Of a stretch of 64,000 nt of DNA, positions 35,951-44,527 are shown piece by piece. The position numbers were made by a program, and so were the translations under genes. Below the pieces are notes generated by a model. The model saw only the letters and a list, made by a program, of their open reading frames with translations, had not been told where the DNA came from and searched no databases. The stretch's first letter is position 1. Each line of letters starts with the position of its first letter. Source of the DNA: Lentzea xinjiangensis (GTDB lineage: Bacteria; Actinomycetota; Actinomycetes; Mycobacteriales; Pseudonocardiaceae); the NCBI RefSeq assembly GCF_900110955.1, contig NZ_FOFR01000003.1, positions 186,001-250,000 of the forward strand, written 5' to 3'.

Positions 35951-38929
35951 CTATTCCAGCAGACCCCGGTCGTACGCGATGGCCACCGCCTCCGCCCGCC
36001 GGGACGCGCCCAGCTTCGCCATGATCCGGGAAAGGTGCACGGAGACCGTCTTCTCGCTGATGTAGAGCTCCTCGCCGACCTCGCGGTTCGTGCGCCCGGC
36101 GGCCACCAGCCCGAGCACCGCCCGTTCGCGCGGGGTGAAGAGGTCGGCCCGCTCCCGCACGGGTTCGTCCGCCCTGAGGGCGATCCGGGCCCGCTTGGCG
36201 CACGCCGCGACGGCCTCCGCGAGCGGCTTGGCGCCCAGCCCGGTCGCCACCTCACCGGCCAGGCGGAGCTGCTCGGCGGCCTCGTCGCGGCGATCCGCCC
36301 CGAGCAACGCCTCCGCGAGCCGCCACCGGCACAGCGCCTGCTCGAAGACCAGGCCGTAGCCGAACCCGTCGACGGCGGCCCGCCACAGCTCCGGGTCTCC
36401 GGCACCGGTCAGCCGGGACTCCTCGGCGAGCGCGCGGGCGAGCCACGCCCTGCCCTCCGGTCCGAGCTCGCCGGAGCGCGGGACGCCGTTCTTCGCGGTG
36501 AGCCTGACGTGCTCGGCCAGCTCGCGGCCGGACTCGACGGCGCGCTGCTCGGCCTCCGCGTCGCGTTTGCGGCGGGCCTTGGCCGCGAGGTCGGCGTACC
36601 CGGCGACGCCGACCGCGCCGATCCGGATGTCCGCGAGCACCCACGGCCCGCCGAGCTTGCCCGTCCACGCCAGCGCGTCCGCGACCCGTTCGACGGCGAG
36701 CTCCGGCCGGCCGCGCCACAGCGCGAGCTCACCGCCGGTGCCGCCGGTGATCAGTGCGATCTGGATGTCGCGGTGCCAGTCGTGGCGCAGCTTGGTGATC
36801 ACGCGTTCGGACTCGGCCAGGTCGCCGCGCGAGACCGTGAGGTGCGTGCCCGCGGCGGCGAGACGCGCGTGGACCGTGGAGGACACGGACATGCCGGGCG
36901 GTTCGCTCGCCCACTCCGCGGCGGACCAGTCGCCGCAGTAGTAGTGCACGAGCACCTGCAGGATGCGGATCTCCAGGCCGAACGTGCTCCAGGTCAGGCC
37001 GGTCTCCTGGGCGCGCTCGCCCGCGAGGGTGTAGACGCGGGCGGCTTCGGCCAGCTCGCCCGAGTCGTAGTACATCAGGCCGAAGTAGTACCAGGCGCGC
37101 AGTTCGGTGTTGACCGCCCCGACCTCGCGCGCGCTCTCGATCGCCCGCTCGAAGTGCGTCCTCGCCTCGTCGTGCCGGCCCGCGTGGTCGTCGAGGATGC
37201 CGAGCGTGCCCAGCGCGTCCGCGACGGCACCGGGCGCGTTCGCCCGGCGGCCGTCCGCGATGGCCTGCTCGGCGAAGTCCCTGGCCTGCGCGTGCTTCCT
37301 CTGCTGGCGCAGCATCGACGCCATGCCGGCCAGCGTGCGGGCCCTGGTGGGACTCGGGTCCCGGTCGCGCACCAGCTCCCACGCCCCGGTCATCACCTCC
37401 TGGTGCTCGCGTTCGTTGCCGTCGAGGACCGCCAGCGCCTGCGAGAGCCGGAGCAGCACCTCCGCCTGCTCCTCCGGCGACTGGCCGTCGAGCGCGTCCT
37501 TGGCGCTGCGGCCGAACGCCACGGCTCGTTCCGGCTGCCCGGCCGTGCCCGCGACCCACGACGCCCGCCTCAGCAGCACGTACTCGTCCACATCGGACGG
37601 ACGGTCCGCCGGCGCGACGGCGTTCCACAGGTTGAGCGCTTTCTCCAGGTGCTCCAACGACTCCGCGGGCGCGCCCGCCCGTTCGGACTCCTTGGCCGCC
37701 TTGATCGACGCCGTCAGCGCCTGCGCCAGGTCGTGGCTCTGGAAGGCGTGGTGGGCCAGTGCCGCGGCGGCGCCGCGCTCGTCGAGGTGCTCCGCCAGGT
37801 GCCGGGCGTAGGCGGCGTGCACCCGCACCCGTTCGCCGGGCAGCAGGTCGCCGTACACCGCTTCGCGCAGCAGCGCGTGGCGGAACATGTAGACCTCGTT
37901 GTCGTCCACGACTAGCAGGTGGTGCTGGACCAGCTCGCGCAACGCCGTGTCGAGCGCGACGTCCGCCATGCCCGCGACCTCGCGCAGCCGGTCGTGCCGC
38001 ACCCGGCGGCCCCGCACCGAGGCGACCCGGACGACGTGCTGGGCCTCGGGGCTCAGCCGTTCCACGCGGCTGAGGAGCACGTCGGCGAGCGCGGAGGGCA
38101 GCGACCTGTCGTCGCACGTCGCCACCGCGATCAGTTCCTCGGCGAAGAACGCGTTGCCCTCCGACCGTTCCGCGACCTGCCGGACCACGTCCTGCGGCAG
38201 GTCGTCGGACAGCGCTTCGACGAACCGGCGCGCGTCCGCCGCGCTGAACGGCGAGAGGTCGAGGCGGTCGACGGCGGGCAGCCGGACCAGCTCGGAGAGC
38301 AGGGGGCGCAGCGGATGGCTGCGGTGCAGGTCGTCCGCGCGGTAGGTGCCGACGACCAGCAGGCGCTGGGAACGCAAGCGGGACAACAGGAACGACAGCA
38401 GGTACCGGGTCGAGGCGTCGGCCCAGTGCAGGTCCTCCACGACCAGCAGCACGCGCTGCCGTTCGGCGAGGTCGCCGAGCAGCCCGAGCACCGCGTCGAA
38501 CAGCTGGAGCTGCCCCACGTCCTGCTCCGGCCTGCGGCCGGGGGTGAGGCTCGGCGCGATCATGCCGCCGGTGCCGGGCTCGCGTTCGGCGGGCAGCGCG
38601 AGCTGGGGCAGCATCATCGCGAGCGCCGGCCAGTTCGCCGTGTCCTCGAGAGGGCTGAGCGCCTCGGCGAACGGCAGGTACGGCAGACCGGTCTCGCCCG
38701 CGTCCAGGCACCGTCCCATGAGGACGAGGGTGTCGTCGGCGCTCGCCGCCAGCTCCTCGACCAGCCTCGTCTTGCCCACGCCCGCGTCACCGGCGAGCAG
38801 CACCGCCCCCGCGGTGCCGCGCCCGGCCTGCGCCAGCGCGGCGCGCAACCGGTTCAGCTCGCGGTCGCGCGCGACCAGGGGAATTCCGGAACCGAGGCGC
38901 GCCACGAGTGGCATGCTCGCACATGTCAT
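35951..38929 (-). CDS. LAL-type (large ATP-binding LuxR) transcriptional regulator
   Basis: 992 aa from ATG 38929 (987 aa if started at ATG 38914, neither with a strong ribosome site). STAND-type AAA+ ATPase at ~20-330: Walker A LAGDAGVGKTRLV, Walker B LLVVEDLHWAD. A long helical/TPR-like middle follows. The C-terminal GerE HTH reads LFTPRERAVLGLVAAGRTNR and ELYISEKTVSVHLSRIMAKL. LAL proteins activate metabolite or sugar-use genes in response to an unknown ligand. Neighbours suggest the ABC exporter as a target. Confidence 0.9.
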   Translation of the reverse strand: MTCASMPLVARLGSGIPLVARDRELNRLRAALAQAGRGTAGAVLLAGDAGVGKTRLVEELAASADDTLVLMGRCLDAGETGLPYLPFAEALSPLEDTANWPALAMMLPQLALPAEREPGTGGMIAPSLTPGRRPEQDVGQLQLFDAVLGLLGDLAERQRVLLVVEDLHWADASTRYLLSFLLSRLRSQRLLVVGTYRADDLHRSHPLRPLLSELVRLPAVDRLDLSPFSAADARRFVEALSDDLPQDVVRQVAERSEGNAFFAEELIAVATCDDRSLPSALADVLLSRVERLSPEAQHVVRVASVRGRRVRHDRLREVAGMADVALDTALRELVQHHLLVVDDNEVYMFRHALLREAVYGDLLPGERVRVHAAYARHLAEHLDERGAAAALAHHAFQSHDLAQALTASIKAAKESERAGAPAESLEHLEKALNLWNAVAPADRPSDVDEYVLLRRASWVAGTAGQPERAVAFGRSAKDALDGQSPEEQAEVLLRLSQALAVLDGNEREHQEVMTGAWELVRDRDPSPTRARTLAGMASMLRQQRKHAQARDFAEQAIADGRRANAPGAVADALGTLGILDDHAGRHDEARTHFERAIESAREVGAVNTELRAWYYFGLMYYDSGELAEAARVYTLAGERAQETGLTWSTFGLEIRILQVLVHYYCGDWSAAEWASEPPGMSVSSTVHARLAAAGTHLTVSRGDLAESERVITKLRHDWHRDIQIALITGGTGGELALWRGRPELAVERVADALAWTGKLGGPWVLADIRIGAVGVAGYADLAAKARRKRDAEAEQRAVESGRELAEHVRLTAKNGVPRSGELGPEGRAWLARALAEESRLTGAGDPELWRAAVDGFGYGLVFEQALCRWRLAEALLGADRRDEAAEQLRLAGEVATGLGAKPLAEAVAACAKRARIALRADEPVRERADLFTPRERAVLGLVAAGRTNREVGEELYISEKTVSVHLSRIMAKLGASRRAEAVAIAYDRGLLE

Positions 38930-39021
38930 GAGCCGGTGCCGCCGGGTTTCCGGGAGGTGCGGTGGATCACCCGCCCGGCCCGCGACGGCACCGGGCCGTC
39001 CGGCCGCCGCCCGCCGCACCG

Positions 39022-39442
39022 GGCGTTGCCGCACCGGCCGATCTCCGCTTCGACCGCCTCAGGGGTCCACTCCGCCATGACCACCACGGTCGTCCTGAGG
39101 CCCCACGTCCGGCATCGGACGATCACGCAGTCCCCGGCCAGGGACGCCCTCACCCCACCGGCCTGCCGCACCGGTGGCCGATCTCCACCCCGACAACCTC
39201 AAGGGCCCACTCCGCCACGACCACCACGGTCGCCCTGGAGCCCCACCCCGGCATCGGACGATCACGAAATCCCCCGGCCAGGGACGCCCTCACCCCACCG
39301 GGCGTTGCCGCACCAGTGGCCGATCTCCACCCCGACAACCTCAAGGGCCCACTCCGCCACGACCACCACGGTCGTCCTGAGGCCCCACGTCCGGCATCGG
39401 ACGATCACGCAGTCCCCGGCCAGGGACGCCCTCACCCCACCG
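39022..39442. repeat. Three tandem copies of a ~140-bp repeat at the 3' end of the SARP gene
   Basis: Copies span 39022-39160, 39161-39300 and 39301-39442 with periods of about 140 and 142 bp. Shared blocks include TCCGCCAYGACCACCACGGT and CATCGGACGATCACG and the end CCAGGGACGCCCTCACCCCA. The last copy contains the SARP stop codon. Copies 1 and 3 are closest in the middle, copies 2 and 3 in the first part, suggesting exchange between copies. The 502-nt gap 38930-39431 holds nothing else. Short minus-strand frames through it have no ribosome site. Confidence 0.9.
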
Positions 39443-42266
39443 ACACGGCTCGGGTCCTGGCCAGCCGGGCCCGCACACCGTCGGCCTCCGGCGCGCCCAG
39501 CTCGGTGAACAGGGCCAGCGCCCGCTGCCAGTGGGCCGCCGCCCCCGCGGCACCGAGCCGGTCGAACACCGCCGCCAGCCGGTCGTGCGCCAACGCCTGG
39601 TGGTACGGCGACACGGCGTCGCATGCCACCGCCAACGCCATCCTGGCCGACGACAGCGCGCCCTCCATGTCGCCCGTCTCCAGCAGGGCCGTGGAGAGGT
39701 CCACGTGGCACGCCGCCTCGCCGCACTGCTCGCCGACCTCGTGGTACATCCGCAGAGCGACGTGCAGCCACGGCATCGCGTCGTCGAAGCGTTGCGTCGT
39801 CAGGTACAGCAGGCCGAGGTGGTGGTGGGCGTTGGCCTCGGCCCACTTCGACCCGGCGACCCGCGAGATCTCCATGGCCTCGCGGTAGTGCGCCTCGGCC
39901 TCCTCGGCCCGCCCCAGGTCCTGGAGGGTGCCGGCGACCGTGGTGAGCGCTCGGGCCTGCTGGTGCACGTCCTCCTTGCGGCGGGCCACTTCCAGGGCAC
40001 CGCGCTGGGCTTCCAGGGCCTCGTCGAAGCGTTCGGACTGCAGCAGGGCCACGCCCAGGTTGAACTGCATGACGAACCGCGCGTCGTCGTCGTTCAGCGC
40101 TGTCGCGGCCTGCAGCGCGGCTTCGGTGATGCGCAGGGAGGTCTCGCGCTCGGTCCGCAGCCACAGGTACCGCGACAACGTGTACGGCAGCTGCCAGGCG
40201 TGGACGTGCCAGCCGGACGCCGACGCGTGCTCGGTGGCGGCGATCAGGTTGGCGCGCTCGGCGTCGAACCACGCCATCGCGTCCGCGGCGCCGGACAGCG
40301 CCGGCACGTGGGCGGGGCGGTGCTCGGGCGCCACGAGGACGCTGCCGCGGTTGATCGGGAGCAGGCCGTCGGCCAGGTCCGAGCAGTGCAGGTAGTAGTC
40401 GAGCATGCGGCCGGTGGCGGCACGGCGTTCCGGTTCGGACAGCTCCCCCGCCAGCGTCTTGGTGTAGACGCGGACGATGTCGTGGGCGACGTGGCGGCCG
40501 GGTTCGCTGAGCGACAGCAGGTTCGCGGCCGTCAGGGCGTCCAGCGCGCGTTGGGCCTCGACCAGCGGGACGTCGCCCATCGCCGCCACGACGTGCGGGG
40601 TCAGGTCCGCGCCGGGGTGCAGGCCGATGATGGCCAGCAGCCGCGACGGCACGGCGGGCAACGCGCGGCGGGAAGCGTCCAGGGCGGCCCGCACGGTGCC
40701 CTCGCCGTCCTCCAGACCGAGCGCGGCCAGCCTGCCGTGCTCGTCCTGCAGCTCCTCGACCAGCTCGGCGACGGCGAGCCTCGGGGACACGGCGAGCCGG
40801 GCGGCGGCGATCCGCAACGCGAGCGGCAGGCCGTCGCACAGGGCGGCGAGCTGGCGCAGCGCGTGGGCCTCGACGTCCGAGCGGCCGGCGATGCGGCCCA
40901 GCACGTCGACGGCGGCGTCGGGGTCGAGCATGTCCAGCTCGATGAGCTTCGCCTCGACCTGCGCGACGAGACCGACCAGGCGGCGGCGCGACGTCACCAC
41001 GACGCACGAGGGCGCGCCCGGCAGCAGCGGCAGCAGGTCGGCGGAGCTGCGGACGTTGTCGAGCATCACGAGCATGCGGCGGTCCGCGAGCAACGTCCGC
41101 AGCAACGCCGAGCGCTCGTCCACCGAGACGGGCGTGTCACCGGCCGGGACGCCCAGCGCGCGCAGGAACCGGTTGAGGACCTCGCCGATCTCCAGCGGCT
41201 CCCGGTTCGGGTCGTAGCCGTGCACGTCGACGTAGAGCTGGCCGTCCGGGAACTCCTCGCGCACCCGGTGCGCCCAGTGCAGCGCCAGGGCGGTCTTGCC
41301 CACGCCCGCCGGACCGGTCACCAGCAGCACCGGGCCGTCGTGGTCGCGCAGCACGGCGTCCATGCACGCCAGCTCGGCGGTGCGGCCGACCAGCGCGACG
41401 GGTGCGCGCGGGAGCTGCGCCGGGATCGTCCTCGGCGCGGGTTCCGCCGGGGTGGCCTGCTGCGGCACGCGGACCGGCGCTCGTTCCGGTTCGGGGCTGT
41501 CCCCCGCCAGCACGGCCTGGTGCACCCGGCGCAGCTCGGGACCGGGCTCGACACCGAGCTCGTCGATGAGCACGCGGCGGGCTTCGCGGTAGGCCGCCAG
41601 CGCCTCGGCCTGCCGGCCCGCCTGGACCAGCGCCCGCATCAGCAGCCCGTGACCGCGTTCGCGCAACGGGTGTTCGACGACCAACGCGCTCAGCTGCGAG
41701 ACCAGCTCGGGGCCCTGCCCGATCGCGAGGCCCAGTTCGGCGCGTTCCTCCAGGACCGCCAGCCGGCGTTCCACGAGACGACCGCGTTCGACGTCGGCGA
41801 AGAGACCGGAGACGCCACCCAGCGGCTCGGCGCGGAACAGCGCCAGCGCGTCGTCCAGCTCGACCGCGGCTCCGGCGAGGTCCCCTGCCGCGCGCATCCG
41901 GTTCGCGAGCAGCACTTGGCGTTCGAACACGTCGAGGTCCAGAGCACCGGGCTCGACGCGCATCAGGTAGCCGTCGCCCACGGAGGTCAGCAGCTCGGCG
42001 GGAGCGCGGCGGGCGCGGGCGGGCTCCAGCGCCCGGCGCAACCCCGCGACATAGGTCTGGACCAAATTCACCGCGCTCGACGGCACGTTGTCGCCCCAGA
42101 CGGCCTCGATGATCTGCCCGCGGCTCACCGGGCTGTTGCGCGCCAGCAGCAGCACCGCGAGGACGGCCCGCTGCTTCGCAGCACCGAGATCCACCTCTTG
42201 ACCTGCGCGAACGACTCGGAGAAGGCCGAGAACCTCGAACCGCAGGGGTTCCTCGCCGTGCGTCAC
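39432..42266 (-). CDS. SARP/AfsR-like regulator with NB-ARC and TPR domains
   Basis: 944 aa from GTG 42266. N-terminal winged-helix DNA-binding domain (LGAAKQRAVLAVLLLARNSP) at ~10-95 and the bacterial activator domain to ~255 give the SARP half. Then come an NB-ARC STAND ATPase (~285-560) with Walker A VTGPAGVGKTALAL and Walker B RMLVMLDNV, and a TPR region (~700-930). Same order as AfsR, a global activator of antibiotic production that responds to Ser/Thr phosphorylation. No biosynthetic cluster is beside it, so targets are elsewhere. The gene ends inside a tandem repeat. Confidence 0.92.
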   Translation of the reverse strand: MTHGEEPLRFEVLGLLRVVRAGQEVDLGAAKQRAVLAVLLLARNSPVSRGQIIEAVWGDNVPSSAVNLVQTYVAGLRRALEPARARRAPAELLTSVGDGYLMRVEPGALDLDVFERQVLLANRMRAAGDLAGAAVELDDALALFRAEPLGGVSGLFADVERGRLVERRLAVLEERAELGLAIGQGPELVSQLSALVVEHPLRERGHGLLMRALVQAGRQAEALAAYREARRVLIDELGVEPGPELRRVHQAVLAGDSPEPERAPVRVPQQATPAEPAPRTIPAQLPRAPVALVGRTAELACMDAVLRDHDGPVLLVTGPAGVGKTALALHWAHRVREEFPDGQLYVDVHGYDPNREPLEIGEVLNRFLRALGVPAGDTPVSVDERSALLRTLLADRRMLVMLDNVRSSADLLPLLPGAPSCVVVTSRRRLVGLVAQVEAKLIELDMLDPDAAVDVLGRIAGRSDVEAHALRQLAALCDGLPLALRIAAARLAVSPRLAVAELVEELQDEHGRLAALGLEDGEGTVRAALDASRRALPAVPSRLLAIIGLHPGADLTPHVVAAMGDVPLVEAQRALDALTAANLLSLSEPGRHVAHDIVRVYTKTLAGELSEPERRAATGRMLDYYLHCSDLADGLLPINRGSVLVAPEHRPAHVPALSGAADAMAWFDAERANLIAATEHASASGWHVHAWQLPYTLSRYLWLRTERETSLRITEAALQAATALNDDDARFVMQFNLGVALLQSERFDEALEAQRGALEVARRKEDVHQQARALTTVAGTLQDLGRAEEAEAHYREAMEISRVAGSKWAEANAHHHLGLLYLTTQRFDDAMPWLHVALRMYHEVGEQCGEAACHVDLSTALLETGDMEGALSSARMALAVACDAVSPYHQALAHDRLAAVFDRLGAAGAAAHWQRALALFTELGAPEADGVRARLARTRAVSVG

Positions 42267-42463
42267 CGATCTGTCCTTCGCCTGTGGGCCACCTGGAGCT
42301 TGAAGATCACTTCAGTCGGGCTCCAGTCGTGCTGTAGAAGGCATTCTTACGCTTAGCGTGTCCAACCAACCACAGACGGCGAGATCAACGGAAACCGGAG
42401 ATCGCCCGGCAGGAGCAGGTTGGACCGGACAGCGGAACACCCGCTGCTCCCCATGATCGACGT

Positions 42464-42520
42464 GGGTCGGCCGGCGTGCAAGGGGCATCCAGCCCGCGGC
42501 GGCGGAACGCCGGCCGACCC
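42464..42520. repeat. 14-bp inverted repeat upstream of the SARP gene
   Basis: Arms 42464-42477 and 42507-42520 are perfectly complementary around a 29-nt loop. It sits between the SARP start and the DUF397 terminator. It could be an operator region, a second terminator or a small repeat element. Confidence 0.45.
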
Positions 42521-42534
42521 ATGTCCCCTCGTGC

Positions 42535-42573
42535 GACGAGGCCCGGCTGGAAGTCTCCCAGCCGGGCCTCGTC
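42535..42573 (-). terminator. Terminator of the XRE-DUF397 operon
   Basis: Perfect 16-bp stem (42535-42550 with 42558-42573), 7-nt loop, 13 nt after the DUF397 stop. Confidence 0.8.
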
Positions 42574-42586
42574 GTCCACCTGCCGA

Positions 42587-42778
42587 TCAGCTGACGAAAG
42601 AGTCCGTCTTCGCGGCGAGGAGGAAGGTCTCCCACCCGGTGCCGCCGAACTCCAGCCGCGCCCCGTCCGCGTTCTTGCTGTCGCGGACAGCCGCACCGCA
42701 CGAGACGAGCGCGATCTCCACGCAGTCAGGACCACTGGCGGACGAACGGCTGCTCTTGCGCCAACTCAAGCTTTCCAC
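42587..42778 (-). CDS. DUF397 protein
   Basis: 63 aa from GTG 42778. It shows the family signature: LSWRKSSRSSASGPDCVEIA, VRDSKNADGARLEF and ETFLLAAK. DUF397 proteins are small partners or antagonists encoded next to XRE/DUF5753 regulators in actinomycetes (as with BldB/WhiJ-like systems). Here it follows its regulator after 24 nt on the same strand. Confidence 0.93.
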   Translation of the reverse strand: MESLSWRKSSRSSASGPDCVEIALVSCGAAVRDSKNADGARLEFGGTGWETFLLAAKTDSFVS

Positions 42779-42802
42779 TCTGTGCTCACTCCCGGTTTCG
42801 AG

Positions 42803-43648
42803 TCACGCGAGAGTGCGAGCGACTTCGGTGATCAGGGATGCAGACTCCGCCGGGTTGAGGGCGGTTCTCACCAGGCGCTCGTACACCTCGGCGTACCGAC
42901 TGACGTCACTTGCCTGCTCCAAGTAGACGCCGCTTCTAGTGGTCTCGATGTACACCACGTCGGGGTCGAGCTGCTCGGGGAAGCTCAGGATGACGAACGG
43001 CCCGTCCATCGCAGCGTGACCACCGGCGCTGAACGGCACGACCTGCATCGTGACGTTCGGCATCGCACCTACATCGAGCAGACGCGCCATCTGGCAGCGC
43101 ATCACCTCGACGCCGCCGACGAGCCTGCGCAGGGCGGCCTCGTCGATCACGACGTGCAGGCGCAACGGGTCGTCCTCGCTCAGCAGGGCCTGCCGAGCCT
43201 TGCGCAACCGGACCCGCCGGTCGATCTCCCGGCCGCTCGCGTCCGGCAGCACCCGGGAGATCAACGACCTCGTGTACGCCTCGCACTGCAGCAGGCCCGG
43301 GATCATCAGGCCTTGATAGGTCCTGATCGAGTCCGCGTCGGCCTCGTACCCCACGTAACGACCGGGCACGATGTCGCCGTACTCGTCCCACCACGCCTTG
43401 CGGCGGGCTTCCCTGGCCAGCTGGACCAGTTCACCGAGGGTGGCGGCGTCCGCACCGTAGGCGGCGAGCATGTCCCGCACGTCGCGCGGGCTCACCCCCA
43501 CCCGCCCGGTCTCGATGCGGCTGATCTTCGAGGCGGAGCACTCCAGACGCTCCCCCACCTCGTCGATCGTCAGCTCGGCCGCTTCACGCAGGCGCCGCAG
43601 CTCGCTCACGAGCCGGCGCTTGCGCAGGGTCGGGCTGCTACCCCGCAT
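42803..43648 (-). CDS. XRE family regulator with DUF5753 domain
   Basis: 281 aa. HTH at ~12-70 (LRRLREAAELTIDEVGERLE, CSASKISRIETGRVGVSPRD). DUF5753 follows from ~90 to the end (YQGLMIPGLLQCEAYTRSLI, RKARQALLSEDDPLRLHVVI, NVTMQVVPFSAGGHAAMDGP). Pairs with the downstream DUF397 protein. Such pairs control development or metabolite genes. Divergent from a small CxxC protein, with a shared 166-nt promoter region. Confidence 0.92.
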   Translation of the reverse strand: MRGSSPTLRKRRLVSELRRLREAAELTIDEVGERLECSASKISRIETGRVGVSPRDVRDMLAAYGADAATLGELVQLAREARRKAWWDEYGDIVPGRYVGYEADADSIRTYQGLMIPGLLQCEAYTRSLISRVLPDASGREIDRRVRLRKARQALLSEDDPLRLHVVIDEAALRRLVGGVEVMRCQMARLLDVGAMPNVTMQVVPFSAGGHAAMDGPFVILSFPEQLDPDVVYIETTRSGVYLEQASDVSRYAEVYERLVRTALNPAESASLITEVARTLA

Positions 43649-43814
43649 GACGCCTCCTGGGTGGCATCCACACCTCCTGGTCGGTCTCAGTTTGAGAGCA
43701 AAGGAGCGCGTCGCAAAGGGACGTCATCCATTCGTGTACTGCAACTTGCAGATCGCAGGGAGCGCGCGACAGGCTGCATGCGTTGCTCACGCAAGGACTG
43801 GAGCTCTGAGCCTG

Positions 43815-44132
43815 ATGGCCGTCACGGTGTTCAGCCAACTGGACAGGTCGCTGCACTCCCACCTGGCCACGCTCACCGACCTGGCCCAGCGCGGCGACGA
43901 CCAGACCGCCCTCGTGCTCGCCAGGGTAGAGCTGCCGAAAGTGGTCGCGGTGGTCAAGGCGCTGCTGGACGAGCACCAGCCCGACGAGCACGGCCGGTGC
44001 GCCACCTGCAGGCGCGGCTGGTTCTCCCGGCGGATGCCCGCGCCGTGCCGTGCGTACCTCTCGGCGCAGCTGATCCTGACCGTGGTCGGGCAGGAGACTT
44101 CGCACGGCAAGCACCTGCGCTCGGTCGGCTGA
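43815..44132 (+). CDS. Small CxxC protein divergent from the XRE/DUF397 pair
   Basis: 105 aa from ATG 43815. The first half is helical (LDRSLHSHLATLTDLAQRGD). The second contains CATCRRGWFSRRMPAPCRAY, a CxxC plus third Cys that could bind zinc. Similar short proteins accompany XRE/DUF397 genes in many actinomycetes, but no function is known to me. No ribosome site is obvious. The divergent layout suggests joint regulation. Confidence 0.6.
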   Translation: MAVTVFSQLDRSLHSHLATLTDLAQRGDDQTALVLARVELPKVVAVVKALLDEHQPDEHGRCATCRRGWFSRRMPAPCRAYLSAQLILTVVGQETSHGKHLRSVG

Positions 44133-44171
44133 ACCGGGAAACCCGACAGTTCCTCGGAACTGTCACGACTT

Positions 44172-44206
44172 GGGCCGGCTCCGCACCCCCCGACCGGAGC
44201 CGGCCC
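44172..44206 (+). terminator. Terminator after the small CxxC gene
   Basis: Perfect 12-bp stem (44172-44183 with 44195-44206), 11-nt loop, followed by TCCTTCGTCG. A second small hairpin (44145-44153 with 44156-44164) precedes it. Confidence 0.75.
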
Positions 44207-44527
44207 TCCTTCGTCGTCACAGGGCGTGACGCCCGCAGCGAAGATCAACACGGTTGGCTGAAAGATCTGTCACAGCACCGGTTCCGCCGTCATCATGGTG
44301 GTCACGCGGCCCTGTCTCGACCCGATGCCTGTGCCGACACGGAGGTGTTCCCGTGCCGACCCCGCATGACCGCGCCGACGCGCTCGACGCCGTCCGGCCA
44401 CGCCGGCTGCTGCCCTTAGAGCGCCCCTAGAGCGCTCCTCCACAACTCCCTCCCCGCCCTGTGCCCGTGCCGTCCTGCGCCGGTGCCACACAGGGCCATG
44501 GGTCATTCCAGGAAAAGGAACGTTGTC
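44207..44527. other. Intergenic region upstream of the SulP-carbonic anhydrase gene
   Basis: No supported gene. It contains the direct repeat TAGAGCGC at about 44417 and 44430 and should include the promoter of the SulP fusion gene. I cannot identify -35/-10 boxes with confidence. Confidence 0.35.

Noticed and set aside
39022-39442. CRISPR array or small gene in the triple repeat
   Set aside because: The whole ~140-bp unit repeats with no spacers. Minus-strand frames such as the one at 38926-39171 lack a ribosome site and cross repeat borders.
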